Position numbers and translations under genes: made by a program. Below are positions 21,591 through 32,979 of a DNA stretch of 39,907 nucleotides, in pieces. Under the pieces are notes generated by a model. The model saw only the letters and a list, made by a program, of their open reading frames with translations. It did not search any database and had not been told where the DNA came from. This DNA is from Vitrella brassicaformis (lineage: Eukaryota; Sar; Vitrellaceae): NCBI GenBank assembly GCA_001179505.1, contig CDMY01000459.1:1-39907 (forward strand), in the 5' to 3' direction. The stretch's first letter is position 1. The number at the start of each line of letters is the position of its first letter.

Positions 21591-22997
21591 ATGAGGCTGG
21601 AAGCAACGGCTGAGGCTGAAGGCATGAACCCAACATGCGTCCGTGTCGCTCCTCCTGCCCCGACTGATCCCCCAGACGTCCTCAGACAATCAGCTTCTAA
21701 AATAGGCGTTCCAACGAGAAGGTCAGCGGAGTCATCGAAGCATCCATCGGAGGCTGAAGGAGATGGGGAAAGCGGCGCTCGGCTCTCAGATATTCCCACC
21801 ACCGCCTCGACACCGGTCTCCACCCCTGCAGTGGACGGCCGAGTTTCAGTTGACGCGGGAGGTGCTCTGCTGCAGGGTGATCTGTGGGGCTTTCTGGAGC
21901 TGGAGATTGGCTGTATGACCTTTCCGCTGACGGACTATCCCCGGAGGCATTTCCTTGTCGTCATCGGCCTCGTCCTGATCTATGCAGTTTACTGGTCGGG
22001 GGGCCTCATCCACCTTATCCTTGCCAGTTCCCTCGGGGACGAATACTCATTCGCGGTGCTTGTGATTCCAATTGCAGCACCGTCGTCTGCGATGGCCCTC
22101 GTTGGATTGGGAAGTCTCTGCGCATCGCCTTTTTGGTGCCTCACTCGATGCGTCATATACTTATCGATCTTTCTCACCATTTTCCTATCCTGGATCATGT
22201 TGTTAAGCGTGGTGGGTCTTTTCAAGCTCGACACTCTCGACTTCGTAGTTACTTCCGCTCCCGACAGCCTCGGCTGGCGCGTTGGCACAATGACGTGGGT
22301 GGCCGGTGCGGTGCTTCTGCAGTTCACCCTGTTCATCGTCGTCTCGGAGCCTCGAGTCGTCCGTGCATCGGCCACACCGACGGGTGGAAGGAAACTGGAC
22401 GTCGACTACGACCGAATCTCATGCTGCGGCCGTCGGGCAAGGTGGAAACCGTCGGCGACGGCCGAGCGGATAGCCAAGGCGCGGCAAACAGAGCCCTTTC
22501 TGTACCGATCGGTGGTCAATCGGTGGCTCAAGTGGATGGATTATCTTACGTTCATTCGCTTGTACAAAATGCTGGCCGTTGTCGCGATGGCCACCGACTT
22601 TATGACTGACGCGGCGGTGGGAGTGGAATTCATCACCTGGTCGACGGAGGACAGTCACGAAAGAGACGCGCAAGGCTTAGAAGGAGAAGCTCAGCGCATC
22701 CGAGCTGTCGGCTTTGTCATCCTTGGGCTATCGTTGGGTGACGTCGTGTCGGTCTTTATTCACTATGTCATCCGCGGCACTCCATCGCTATGGCAACACC
22801 TCTGCATCGTAGCCTTCGCCCTGCTGGAAGTGCCCATCTTGGTGCTGACGATTGTGTGGGCGACGGAGGGTATCAATTTGGCACTGGTCATTGTGTCTGT
22901 CTTCTTTACTTCTATAACGATTCTTTATCGAGTCGGGTCGTTCGCATGGAGCATGTATATGCGGCACAGAGACGAAATGTCGAAAAATGATCAATGA
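21591..22997 (+). CDS. Intronless multi-pass membrane protein of unknown function
   Basis: A single uninterrupted frame of 468 residues. The first about 118 residues are polar, proline- and serine-rich and probably cytosolic. Hydrophobic segments follow in order: FLVVIGLVLIYAVYW, FAVLVIPIAAPSSAMALVG, CVIYLSIFLTIFLSWIMLL, WVAGAVLLQFTLFIVV, then a basic loop, LAVVAMATDFMTDAAVG, VGFVILGLSLGDVVSVF, LCIVAFALLEVPILVLTIV and NLALVIVSVFFTSITIL. That gives about eight membrane spans and a charged tail ending SKNDQ. No channel or transporter signature is evident, so the family is unknown. Lack of introns contrasts with almost every neighbour. The start at 21591 is the first ATG of the frame; ATG at 21624 is an alternative. 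Confidence 0.75.
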   Translation: MRLEATAEAEGMNPTCVRVAPPAPTDPPDVLRQSASKIGVPTRRSAESSKHPSEAEGDGESGARLSDIPTTASTPVSTPAVDGRVSVDAGGALLQGDLWGFLELEIGCMTFPLTDYPRRHFLVVIGLVLIYAVYWSGGLIHLILASSLGDEYSFAVLVIPIAAPSSAMALVGLGSLCASPFWCLTRCVIYLSIFLTIFLSWIMLLSVVGLFKLDTLDFVVTSAPDSLGWRVGTMTWVAGAVLLQFTLFIVVSEPRVVRASATPTGGRKLDVDYDRISCCGRRARWKPSATAERIAKARQTEPFLYRSVVNRWLKWMDYLTFIRLYKMLAVVAMATDFMTDAAVGVEFITWSTEDSHERDAQGLEGEAQRIRAVGFVILGLSLGDVVSVFIHYVIRGTPSLWQHLCIVAFALLEVPILVLTIVWATEGINLALVIVSVFFTSITILYRVGSFAWSMYMRHRDEMSKNDQ

Positions 22998-23602
22998 GGT
23001 GAGAAAACAAGGGCAAGGGGGGACTGAGAGACAGATCTCTGTAGAATGTGTCATCTTGCTCATGTGTGATGTCAGCGAAAGCCATCAGTGGTGTGATGGC
23101 GCACTCTTTACATATGGAGGTATTTTCTTCGTGTCCCAGTCAATCGTCCTTTTATGCCATGAGATGCAGCGTACGGTATGGACGTAGGTTAGGTGTGTTC
23201 GGTTGAGTTTTTTTTGTAGTCCAACAGTGTGTAGTTCCATGCCCTTCAGCTGGTTTTAGACGTGCTGTCACATTCTTGCTGCTGTGGATCGATACTGTGT
23301 TCCTGGACCGACGGGGCGTTACGGATCTTTCGCATACACTCTGTGCAACCTCAATCTGTTACTGGGCCTCACACTGCACACAAGTTGAGCGAAGCCATCC
23401 AACACAGCAGTCATCGGTCGCACATGAAGGCACGGTACGCACCCACGCAGACACACGACACGAGCATCCAGAGCCACACACATCATCCCACATCCCCACC
23501 TCCGCCCCCACCGTTGGGTCTGCCGAACGACAGACGGCACACCGACATAGAGCTGGCCAAGGCGCTAGTGAACCAACTGCTGCTGGCACCCCGCTTGCCC
23601 CT
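22998..23602. other. Spacer between convergent genes
   Basis: The membrane-protein gene (+) and TYW1 (-) end toward each other across 605 bp. It contains a T9 tract at about 23209-23217 and CA/CCA-rich DNA from 23440 on. It should hold both 3' UTRs; no gene is supported. Confidence 0.5.
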
Positions 23603-26451
23603 TCACTGGCTGTCCTGCGTCTGCCTCAGCCTCCTTGCCTTGCCCTTGGGATAGTGCCTGACGCCCACACACCAACCAACACACAGCACCCCCCATCACA
23701 GACACCTTCACCCACCGATCGATCCCTCCATCCGCCCACACATCCGTCTGCCCACCTTGTCTCGATGGGGTCAAACCCCTTCTCTTGCGCGCCCCGCACG
23801 GCCCATTGTGGAGTGGGAGCGCAGTAGTCGAGAGCACCGAACAGCTCGCCACTCGTGGCCTGATACATAGATTGACGGATGGATGGATGGAGCCACCAAT
23901 CACTGATTCTCTTGAGCGTCGGTGTGTCCCTGGCTGAGGTCTTACCAGCTGGTGGAATCTATCGTAATCGATCCACGTGTGCCACACGCCGTCGATCTTG
24001 AAGCTGCATACGCCACAGAAGCAAGACCAGAGCGTCTGTGGCTGTGTGGGTGTACATGGTGCCTTCGCACGGCTTTATCGTACCTTTTTTTCGCAATGAC
24101 GACGCAGTTGGAGTGCTCGTGCTCACAGGCCAGCTCGTACTCATCGGCCAACTCAGCCGAGGACGATATGATGGCGTCAGCAAAGTTCAACACCTACACA
24201 CACACAGGCACACACAAAGACAGCTGTGGGCCTGCACTCCTACCACGGTAGAGTGTGTTGGTGGTCCTCAAGTCACCTCCTGGTGGTATGGGACGTGTTT
24301 GATGGTGAGATGTGACGCTGTCGATGTGCCGCAGTAGGTGACCGACTTGATCTCGATGAAGTCGGGACGACCCAACGACACCAAACGGCCGTACTCACAC
24401 GCATCCTGACACACACACACACACACACACAGGATGCCAAGAGATACACGTGTTTGTGCTGATGGATCGATCAGTGCACTGTGTACCTGCATGTTGTGTT
24501 GTTTGACGAGTGTGAGGCGGTAGACGGTGCGCTGACGCCGCTCACGCAACGCCGTCAGGGAATCGACGAAGCGGTCCCAATAGTCCCCGAACAGAGGACG
24601 ATCTGACGCACACGGAAATGCACTCTTCTCTCCGTCTTCGTCTTGTTATGGTCTCATCTTACCGACGGCCTTGAGTGTTTCCGGCGTGGCTGCATCGACG
24701 GACACATACAGCTGAGTGACGGGCTTCAGATTGCGGATGGCCTCAGGGAACTGGGCGTTGGTCACCTGCACACACGCACATTAGCGGGCGGATACATCCA
24801 CAGGATGGCTGCTGTGCTGTGCTGTGGGGTGTTGGGCCGTGGTGTGTGCGTACCAGGAAGGTGGAAATGTGTCTTTCGTGCAGCATGGCGATGAGCTCGT
24901 TGATGTGTGGGTACATGATAGGCTCGCCAACCAGACTCAACGCGCAGTGCCGGATCTTCATTGCCGCCTCCAACCTGTGTGTGTCGCCACATCCACACAC
25001 GAGGCAGACGCTCGTTTGGCGGGTCTGTCTGTCTGTCTGTCTGTCTGCAATGCTGTCTGGCTGTCTGTATCTGTGGGGTCGGTCACCTACCGTTCTGGTA
25101 TGACTCCGGGCATGCCTTTGAGCGTTTTGACGAGCTGTCTGTGGTTGTCGATGGTCTGCTGCACTATCATCTCGGGAGGGTCCAACGCCCAGCGCCACTC
25201 CTTGCCCACCTGTGGAACACACACACCCAACACACACACACACACACACACAATGGCGCAATGGCACTTGCCCTGTCTAAATGAGAGAGGGGCGGCAGTC
25301 TTACAGGGTTCTTGTGGTGGCGCCAGCAGAAGACGCACTTGTTGGCGCATGCCAGGGATGGCGTGGCCTCCATGCAGGCATAGCTCTCGATCCCATAGAA
25401 AGAATGCTTGTAGCAGCCCCCACGACCGCGCAGCTGATGCTTCGTCCACCTGCACACACACACGGCGCCACAACACCACCCACAACACCGAGTGAGTGCG
25501 TTGCCTTGGTTTTCTCCCTCTCCCTCCCCCCCTCTGTCTGCCCACCTGCAGAGCTTGACGGCCGAGTGGCTGCCGACAATGCGATAGCCCTCTTTGGTCA
25601 GCGCCGCCCTCTGCCGTGACGTCACCATCTCCCTCGCCGTCTCTCTCGCACTGCTGCCCTCACCAGAGGGCTTCCCACCCACAATGTCCTCCACATCGTC
25701 CGCCTCGGCCTCACCGCCACCCTCCTGCCCATCGTCAGACGCACTCCCATCGCTCTCAACATCGCTCTCATGGTCAGCCTCAGCAGCAGCAGCAGCAGCA
25801 GCGTGGATCTCTGGTGGGTCTGGTGAGCCCGTCATGGCTGCATGGACGAGAGGGAAGAGCCGTGTCAGCCATGGTGTGAGCTGAGGGGGGATGTCGGCCG
25901 TGTCGGTGAGAGTGCAGGTGGGCAGGATGCGGTGAGCGGAGAGCGAGTGGAGCAGCCGGTCGAGTGTGTGCGCCGCCCGGCAGAACTGCTCGCCGTACTC
26001 GTGGCTGCCGAGACCAACGATGGCGTACCTGCAGACAGCCACACACAGATACACACACACACACACACACGTGCACCCCTTCCTCCCCTCCCCCCCTCCC
26101 TCCCTCCAGCCGTCACCTTAGCTGCGCAAGTGCCGCCTTGTCAACCCGAAAGTCATTCCTCCAGTCCTCGAGCATAGCGAAGAAGGAAGTCCCAGCAGGG
26201 GGAGGCAGACCGTCAGTGTAGGTCGAGATCACGACTATGACGCACCTCTCGCTCGTCAGGTCATCGATGTTGTAGTCGCTCATGCTGCTGACGGCCACAT
26301 GCGCTCTGCTGAGGAGGTAGAGGCGGAGTTGGGACACCAGCTGCCTCGCTTCGGCTTTGGCGGTGCCTCCCAGCGAAGCAAAGAGCACCAGCACCCTCTC
26401 GCCCCTTGACGAGCCGCGACGGAGATCAGGGCGTCCAAGAGATGACCACAT
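23603..26451 (-). CDS. TYW1: S-adenosyl-L-methionine-dependent tRNA 4-demethylwyosine synthase TYW1
   Basis: Twelve exons on the minus strand: 26451-26117, 26028-25546, 25449-25305, 25209-25091, 24974-24854, 24765-24663, 24602-24487, 24405-24277, 24193-24084, 24003-23946, 23859-23756, 23657-23603; 625 residues, all phases consistent. The N-terminal flavodoxin-like domain has VLVLFASLGGTAKAEA, VIVVISTYTDGLPP and YAIVGLGSHEYGEQFC. An acidic, poly-alanine linker follows. The radical-SAM domain shows YGIESYACMEATPSLACANKC with C307, C311 and C314 as the CxxxCxxC iron-sulfur ligands, then CVFCWRH, CALSLVGEPIMYPH, TNAQFPEAI, LYVSVDAATPE and FIEIKSVTYCG. The enzyme builds the tricyclic base of wybutosine at G37 of tRNA-Phe from N1-methylguanosine and pyruvate. 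Length and domain order are normal for eukaryotic TYW1. It shares a 142-bp intergenic region with the glycosyltransferase gene. Confidence 0.96.
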
Positions 26452-26593
26452 AACCTCACCTTCTGTCCCTTTCGCTTTTTTCCTTGCGAAAGCTTCTTGC
26501 CTTCCTGCACCTGCGAGCTTAGCTACGGATTTACCTGTGGCGAGGCGCTTGGAGCCATCCCCTCTGATCTAAAGATGCGGAGCCCTCGACAGA
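26452..26593. promoter_or_regulatory. Short head-to-head region between TYW1 and the glycosyltransferase gene
   Basis: 142 bp separate the two start codons, leaving room only for a shared or overlapping promoter and short 5' UTRs. A CTTTCGCTTTTTTCCTTGCG tract lies near the TYW1 side. No TATA-like box is evident. Confidence 0.5.
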
Positions 26594-29500
26594 ATGTCCG
26601 ACGCCAAGGGCTCAGGGAGAGCAGGAACGAGCGCTGAGGACAGAATGGCCATCATCCTCCAGTGCAAGAACTCTCTGCCGCCCTTTCTCCTCTACGCCTT
26701 ACTCATCCTCCATGCTGCCCATGCTGCCGCGTCAGCGCGCTCTGTGGCCGTCCGAGCAGTGCACGCTCATCAGCATCCACACGCCAACTTCACCCTGCTG
26801 ACCAGCGTCGAGGCCCTCCCAGCCGGCCCTTCATTCGACAGCAAAAAGGCTCAGGACATTGCCGAAGCGGAGGCGGCGAGGACAGAGCAGCTCTTCCACG
26901 GCCTTCTCGGCGAGCGTGAGGTGGCCATCGAGGGCTCTGTGCTGCAGCCGGCAGCCAAGTCGGCACCGCAGCGTGTGGCGGCGGCTGACAAGGCGACCCG
27001 TGAGGCGGCCACACTCGCCCAGGCAGAGGCTGCAGAGGCTCAGCAGGCGGCCAGAGAGTTCGATGAGTCGCTGCGGCAGGACCGATTGGCCCGACAATGG
27101 GGAGGCGGCGGTGGCCGGGGGCGGTGGAGGGACCGTGAGATTCAGGTGCTGTCTGCCGGCACGACCAGGGACGTCTTCAACCCCGCTCTCGTCTCCCTCA
27201 GTGACCTGTCGGCGGCTGACGTGCAGTCGCTTGTGGGTGCCGCAGGGGGGGCGGGAGCGGCGTCGGACGGCAAAAAGGCAGCGTATGTGGTGGCGCTGCG
27301 GTCGCAGCTTTTTAACCGGAATGTCTGGTGTGACTCTCATGTCGTTGTCGGCTTCCTCGATGAGTCCTCCGACAGATCGGTGACCTTCAGGTGAGAAGAA
27401 GAAATGATGTGCATGATCGACTGACATGGTGCCTGCCTGCCTTTTGTTTGTGTCTGCAGGTGCTGTCTGATGACGATTTCTGGGGCCCTGATTTGCCCTA
27501 CGACTGCGCCGAGACCAAGCGGATCACGATGACAGGCCCTGACGACCCTCGCCTCATTCTGCTCTCCAAGCGCCTCACAGCAAGGAATAACACAGAGGAG
27601 GGGAAGGATTTGTGGCTGCTGTTTTTCGGCCGCGAGCACCACCGCACCCCCAATGTGCCGTGTGGCGAGCATGGCCAGCAGCCGTACCTGGTGAGGCTCT
27701 TGGTGGAGGCCTCGGCTGTGCCTCAGTGGCCTGCAAGGATAGCGGTGGACAGCAAGAGCATGATGGCACTCAAATACGACAAAGCCACGCCGGTAGCCGC
27801 AAAGAAAATGGCAGGGGACAGGGGGGAATATCTTGCCTTCTTGTCTATTGTGTGCAGGTTGAGAAGAATTGGAGCCCCTTCGAATATCCTCCGCCCCTCC
27901 CGGCCCACAGCCTCCCACCCATCTCTCTCTCTGCGTCGGCGTCCCGGCTGCTGACAGTCTACAGCATCGAGCCCCACATCGTCTTGCAGATCGACCCACA
28001 CACAGGCACCACCACCGCATTCGCCAACTCGTCCCATCCCTTTCTCCACCAGTGGGCCAACGCCGCGAGAAAGTACCAGGACGTCAGCTCCTTCGTGGTC
28101 CACGGCGGTGCCGGGGTGGCCTTTGTCGCACCATCCGCAGCCGACGACCCCTATTTCCTCAGTGTGTTCCACGTGCTGACGAGCGGGGCCAACCCACTGG
28201 AGGGCGGCGCCATGGAGACCATCTATCAGTCGTTCTTATACAAGTTCCGCGCCACGCCTCCTTTCGACATCCTTGCCATCAGCCAGGAGCTGCCGCTCCA
28301 CCGATCTCAGTGCGGGTGGGGCGCATGGGAGGCCTTTCCCGTGTCGATCAGTGTGCGGCGTGGCGACAAAGGCGACAAAGGGGACAAAGGGGACAAAGGG
28401 GAAGGTCCTCGTGTGTGGATATCGTATGGGAGCGGCGACAAGCAGAACAGGGTGTTTGATGTGGGACTGGAGGAGTTGGAGTCGCACTTCTTCCAGGAGC
28501 CGGTCGACATCGGCGGACCGCCACAGCTCGTCGGCACCGCCATGGGAAGTAAGCACACCGAAATGTGTCCTGAAAAATGCCGCTATCTATGTTGCGTCTC
28601 TTCTCTGCTGCACATACAAAAAGGCGAGTGGCGCTTCCCAGCCCCCGCAGTGCCACCACCGAGATCAGCACAGCAGCCGCAGCCACCGTCGCAGCCCCAC
28701 ACAACGAGACACAGGCGGCCACAGCCACCGTCGATGCGCTCGACAGCATCTACAGCGACACCCACACCATCTACATGGGGGTCCCCAATTACCAGCCCGG
28801 CCAGAAGAGCATCAGCAAGAGCCTCAAACTGCTGCAGAGAAAGAGACAGAGACAGAGACAGAGGGGTGGGGGTGGGGGTGGGGAGAAGGTGACGGTTGTG
28901 ATGATGGCCCATTTGCGTGCGAGGCTGCCCGTGGTGCTGGACGTGCTCGACCGGTACAGACAAATGCCGCACCTCTTTGGAGAGATCCTACTCGGTGAGA
29001 TAAAGAGGGGGGGAGGGAGTTGCGAGCATCGAGGCAGCAACCCCCCCCCCCTCTTCACTTTTGTGTGTCCGTGTGTGTGTCAGTATGGAACAACCAGACG
29101 GACCGGCCTCTGAGTGACACCCAGGACCCGTTTGGGCGGCACTTTGGCGATATTCAAAGGACGGAGGGCTCCGTGCCTATCAGACTGATCAACGCAGAGA
29201 AGAACTCCATGAACGTGGGCAGGCAGCCAGCCCGGCAGACCCACAGCCACTACACCCACACACTAAGGTGTCTCTTCTCTTTTCTGGCAGAACCGATTTG
29301 CCGTGTGGCCGCTAATCAAGACACCAGGCGTCCTCATACAGGCTAGATGGATGGATGGATGGATGGATGGAGGACGAAGGCCATGTCGTGGTCTGAGAAT
29401 GTGAGCATGTTTGCCCTTGTTTGGCAGGACGATGACATGTGGCTGGAGGAGGCCGACCTGCGCTGCCTGGTGGACGCCTGGTGGGTGAAGATGAAGATGC

Positions 29501-30335
29501 ATGGCTCTCGACGCTGGCTGCTCTGTGAATCCGATGCTTGTCAGGCGGGCACACCCTGACCAGCTGATTGGGGCCTTCATCGAACGTCTCGACATCAACA
29601 AAGGTGGCTTACTTGATGAGAGAGGAGACACCTCTCTCTGTGCCTCTCTGTGTGGTGAGTGCGTGCAGACATGGACGAGATGGCACTGCATTGGGACGAG
29701 TGTGCGGCGGAGGAGAGGCCCGTGTGCCTCATGGGCAGGAGCTACTCGATGCTCCTGCCGCACCCTTGGCTCATCAAGACACAATACCTCCACGAATATA
29801 CCAACCACCCGTAACACCCCCCCTCCACCCCCCAACAGACAGACAGACAGACAGACGGACAGACAGAGAGAGACACGGATGCCCTCCCTTCTTCCCTCCC
29901 TCCCTCCCTCCCTTTGTCTGTCTGTGTGTGTGTCTGCTCAGCGCCATGACCAGTCTGGTAGACTCGCTCTTCAACTGCGACGACCTCTACACCAACGCCC
30001 TCGTCACCTACGCCACCTCCCTCCCACCTCTCGCCGTCAACGTCACTGTCCACCGCTCACCCCTATGGGCACAGACACAAGGAGGGGCCATGTGGGTGCT
30101 CGACACTCGATGGAGGGAGCATCGCCGGCAGTGCATTCAGAAAATCAACGACTATTTCTTGTCAAAGCCTGTGTTGGCGAGTGTGGGCAAAGCGGCGGCT
30201 CAGAGGCCAGTGGTGCTGCATGGTGGTGATGGTGGTGGTGGTGGTGTGGTTGTTGACACTGGGACGGTGTTCAAGCGGTGGAGCCGTGTGGTGGAGTGTG
30301 CTGGGGGGAGGGAGCCGCAGACGCCCGTTGGCTAG
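26594..30335 (+). CDS. Two-domain protein: beta-propeller (GH130-like) plus exostosin-type glycosyltransferase (GT64)
   Basis: Ten exons (26594-27379, 27460-27792, 27858-28564, 28624-28994, 29084-29214, 29291-29341, 29428-29480, 29545-29603, 29669-29810, 29942-30335) give about 1008 residues. A second ATG at 26645 sits directly before a signal/anchor (FLLYALLILHAAHAAA), so the protein should be luminal in the secretory pathway. The middle part has DDFWGPDLP, PDDPRLI, VEKNWSPF, YSIEPHIVLQIDP and PFDILAIS, the EDPR and EKNW...YS.PH type motifs of five-bladed beta-propeller glycosidases and phosphorylases. The C-terminal part is exostosin-like: VTVVMMAHLRARLPVVL, LLVWNNQT, NRFAVWPLI, QDDDMWLEE (metal-binding DDD), HPDQLIGAF, RSYSMLLPHP and NCDDLYTNALV. 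A G-D-K repeat interrupts the propeller region. Intron 6 uses a GC donor. The exon 3/4 boundary is ambiguous (a better-looking donor at 28549 breaks phase). Confidence 0.82.
29346..29371. repeat. (GGAT)n microsatellite in an intron
   Basis: Six GGAT/ATGG units just downstream of the GC donor at 29342 in the glycosyltransferase gene. Confidence 0.9.
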
Positions 30336-30858
30336 AGACGTTGATTGACTGACTTAGCGACACAGACAGACAGACAGACAGACAGAGACTTATGCGAATC
30401 GCAGAAGGTGCGTGTGCGTGTGTGTGATTAGTGTATGTCTTGCGTGTTGTTGAACAGCGGCTCTTTCTGTGCGCACGCACCAGGGGAAAGGTGCAGCGAG
30501 CCACCCCGACTTCACTTCAACGTGCCATATCCTATGATCTCGCCTCACGGATTGAAAAGGAGCACACACACACACACACATGGAGACACGCACACTCACG
30601 GAAGGAAGGCCTCACAGAGCCCTGTCCGTCGTCAGTCACATCACTCCACCCATCCCACCTCACCACCAATTTGTCCGCCGCCTTCATCGCATCACGCACA
30701 GACACACGAAGCTCCGCCCACTCACCCATCCAGCCACCCACCCACCACCAAAACACCACATCCACACACGCAGGCAACACCATCCATATGTGTGAGTGTG
30801 TGTGTGTGTGTGTGTCGGTGGGGCAGGCGGCGGTGCATGGCTGGTTGTTGGTTGTGGC
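30336..30858. other. Spacer between convergent genes
   Basis: The glycosyltransferase (+) and RPL8 (-) genes end toward each other across 523 bp. It contains a GACA run at 30362-30386 and CA-rich DNA. It should hold both 3' UTRs; no gene is supported. Confidence 0.5.
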
Positions 30859-31683
30859 TTAGTCCTTCTCCTTGCCCTTGCCACCGCGGAGCAGACCCGT
30901 GCGGCGCGCCGCGATGAGACCGACCTGCACACACAGATGAACAGTCGCACACACACAGGCAGACAGACAGACCGACAGACAGACAGGGAGGTGCATGGAG
31001 CTTTGGTGTGGGTGTGGGTGTGGGTGCTCGGCGGCTGGCTGACCTTCTGCCCCGGTGGAGCCATGCGCGACATGGTGGTGGGATGACCCACGTGCTGATG
31101 GTTGCCTGCACGCATCGCATCATTATAGAGAGGGAGGGATGGAGGAGGGGGGGCTGGGTGTGTATGTGCTGTCCTGTGCTGTCCTGTGTTGTTGGTGTGC
31201 ACCGCGTACCTCCTCCGTGTGGGTGTTCCACGGGGTTCATGGCCACACCGCGCACCTTGGGCCAGCAGTTGCGCTTCGCCTTATACTTGTGGTAGCTATT
31301 CCCTGAGCAACAACACCGCAACACACACAATTGCATTGCACACCACGCTCAGACCGTCTGTGTGTGCGCGTGCCCAAGTCACGGCTCACTCAGTCAGTCA
31401 CTCACCGGCCTTGAGCATCGGTTTGTCAATCCGCTGTCCGCCCGACATGATGCCGACGATGCCGCGGCAGGTGCTGGGGAGCGTCTTGCGTGAGCCCGAC
31501 GGCAAGCGGACGCGGGTCTTCTTGCCGTCCTCCGAGTGGCCGGTGACCGTCGCGTAGACGCCTCCCGTCTTGGCGAGTTTGCCGCGGTCGCCGGCCTTCT
31601 CCTCCACAGACGACACCACCGTCCCCTCGGGCATCCTGCCCACCGGCAGGATGTTGCCCACACACAGGTGAGCTGACACACAC

Positions 31684-31720
<37 letters not shown>

Positions 31721-32490
31721 AGTGCGTCGTAGGGTGACGGAGGGAGGGAGGGAGGGAGGGAGGGAGGGGGAGGAATGTGAGTCTACCTACCGTTTTTGCC
31801 GGCGTAGACGAATTGTCCGGTGTGGAGTCCCTCGACGGCGGGCATGAGCTCCTTCTTGATGCCGTAGCGAGTGCTGTCGCGGAACACAACCTACACAACA
31901 CACCACAGCACACCACACACACACAGTGGTGAAAGGTTGTTGTTATTCTGTCTGTGTGTCTGTCTGTCGCGCGTACCTCGGCGAGCGGTGCGCCACGGCC
32001 GGGGTCGTGAATAATCGACTTGACGATGCCCTTGGTGTACCTAACGACACACACGACACGGCACGGCAACACATCAGCCAGCATACAGTCTTCCCTCCCT
32101 CCCTCCCTCCCTCCCTGTCAAGGTGTAGGTACGATCGACTCACTCACCCCTGCCTCTCGGCGTAGTCGAGCACCCGCATCTTGGCGGGTCCCTTGCGGTG
32201 GTGGGTGTGGGACTTGAACACCGACCCACGACCCTTACGCTGGGCTGCACACACACACACACACACACGGACACAGACAGACAGACACAGACACAGACAG
32301 ACACGTGTGTGAGGGGGACGCATCGCGCCAGTGAGGTGTGGAGGCCATCGAGGCCTCTCGTGTGCACCCCATTCCTCCTGGCTGTGCGTGTGTGCGTGAG
32401 GGGGGGTCCTGCGGCTGCCTGGCTCGCTGTGAGTGAGAGATCTCTCTGTTGTTTCCTGTCTATCGCCTTACATCTGATAACGCGCCCCAT
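30859..32490 (-). CDS. RPL8: 60S ribosomal protein L8 (uL2)
   Basis: Eight exons on the minus strand, 32490-32472, 32244-32148, 32040-31977, 31890-31791, 31672-31406, 31302-31210, 31105-31044 and 30924-30859, give 255 residues, the normal size. The start was chosen because MGRVIR is the universal N-terminus; its exon has only 19 coding bases. Diagnostic stretches are [111 protein letters not shown] and [14 protein letters not shown]. The protein sits near the peptidyl-transferase centre of the cytosolic large subunit. The histidine-bearing loop NHQHVG is intact. It is head to head with the DEK_C gene, 129 bp apart. Confidence 0.97.
31688..31716. repeat. (GA)n microsatellite in an RPL8 intron
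   Basis: A GA tract and then a GGGA run (31740-31772) on the plus strand, that is, CT and CCCT tracts on the RPL8 sense strand, lying upstream of the acceptor for exon 5. Confidence 0.85.
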
Positions 32491-32619
32491 GGGGTGTGCT
32501 GCAGCGGAAAAGGGCCGCTTCACACTCTGCGACTGCGAGCTATGGAGTTAGGGCTCTGTTTAACTGAACGGTAAACTCTCTCAGGAAACAGAGTGTTTGG
32601 ACACGCGAGAGGAGATCCC
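32491..32619. promoter_or_regulatory. Head-to-head region between RPL8 and the DEK_C gene
   Basis: Only 129 bp lie between the two ATGs, consistent with a bidirectional promoter. A TTTAACTGAACGGTAAA segment near 32557-32574 is an imperfect inverted repeat. No TATA box is evident. Confidence 0.5.
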
Positions 32620-32935
32620 ATGAGCATGGAAATGTCGATAAAGCAGAAGGGACAAGGCCCCCCCACCGAACAGCACCACTCCAGCAACCTCAAGAAGCGA
32701 ACACACTCGGAGGCCTGCGGGGAGGACCAGGGTGGTGAGCCTGGTGGTGCCGTCAGTCATGCCCGGCTGGCTGAGCAGCCCTCTGACGCCAATATTGAGG
32801 CGAAGATACGTGTCTTGGTGCGAAACACCTCCCTTGAGCAGCTTTCCATCAAGAGAATACGGTGAATGCCGTGGGGGTGGTGGGGATGGACACTCTATCT
32901 AGAGTCTCAGCGACGTGGGCCCTTTTCCTGTGGTA

Positions 32936-32979
<44 letters not shown>

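Noticed and set aside
21591-22997. Membrane protein as a known GPCR or channel
   Set aside because: About eight predicted spans and no conserved signature of any receptor, channel or transporter family that I recognise.
23276-23827. 183-codon plus-strand ORF near the TYW1 3' end
   Set aside because: It overlaps the last two TYW1 exons on the other strand and is His/Pro/Thr-rich, typical of a CA-repeat shadow.
26831-27427. 198-codon minus-strand ORF opposite the glycosyltransferase N-terminus
   Set aside because: Antisense shadow of a GC-rich coding exon; the plus frame has the signal peptide and continues into recognisable domains.
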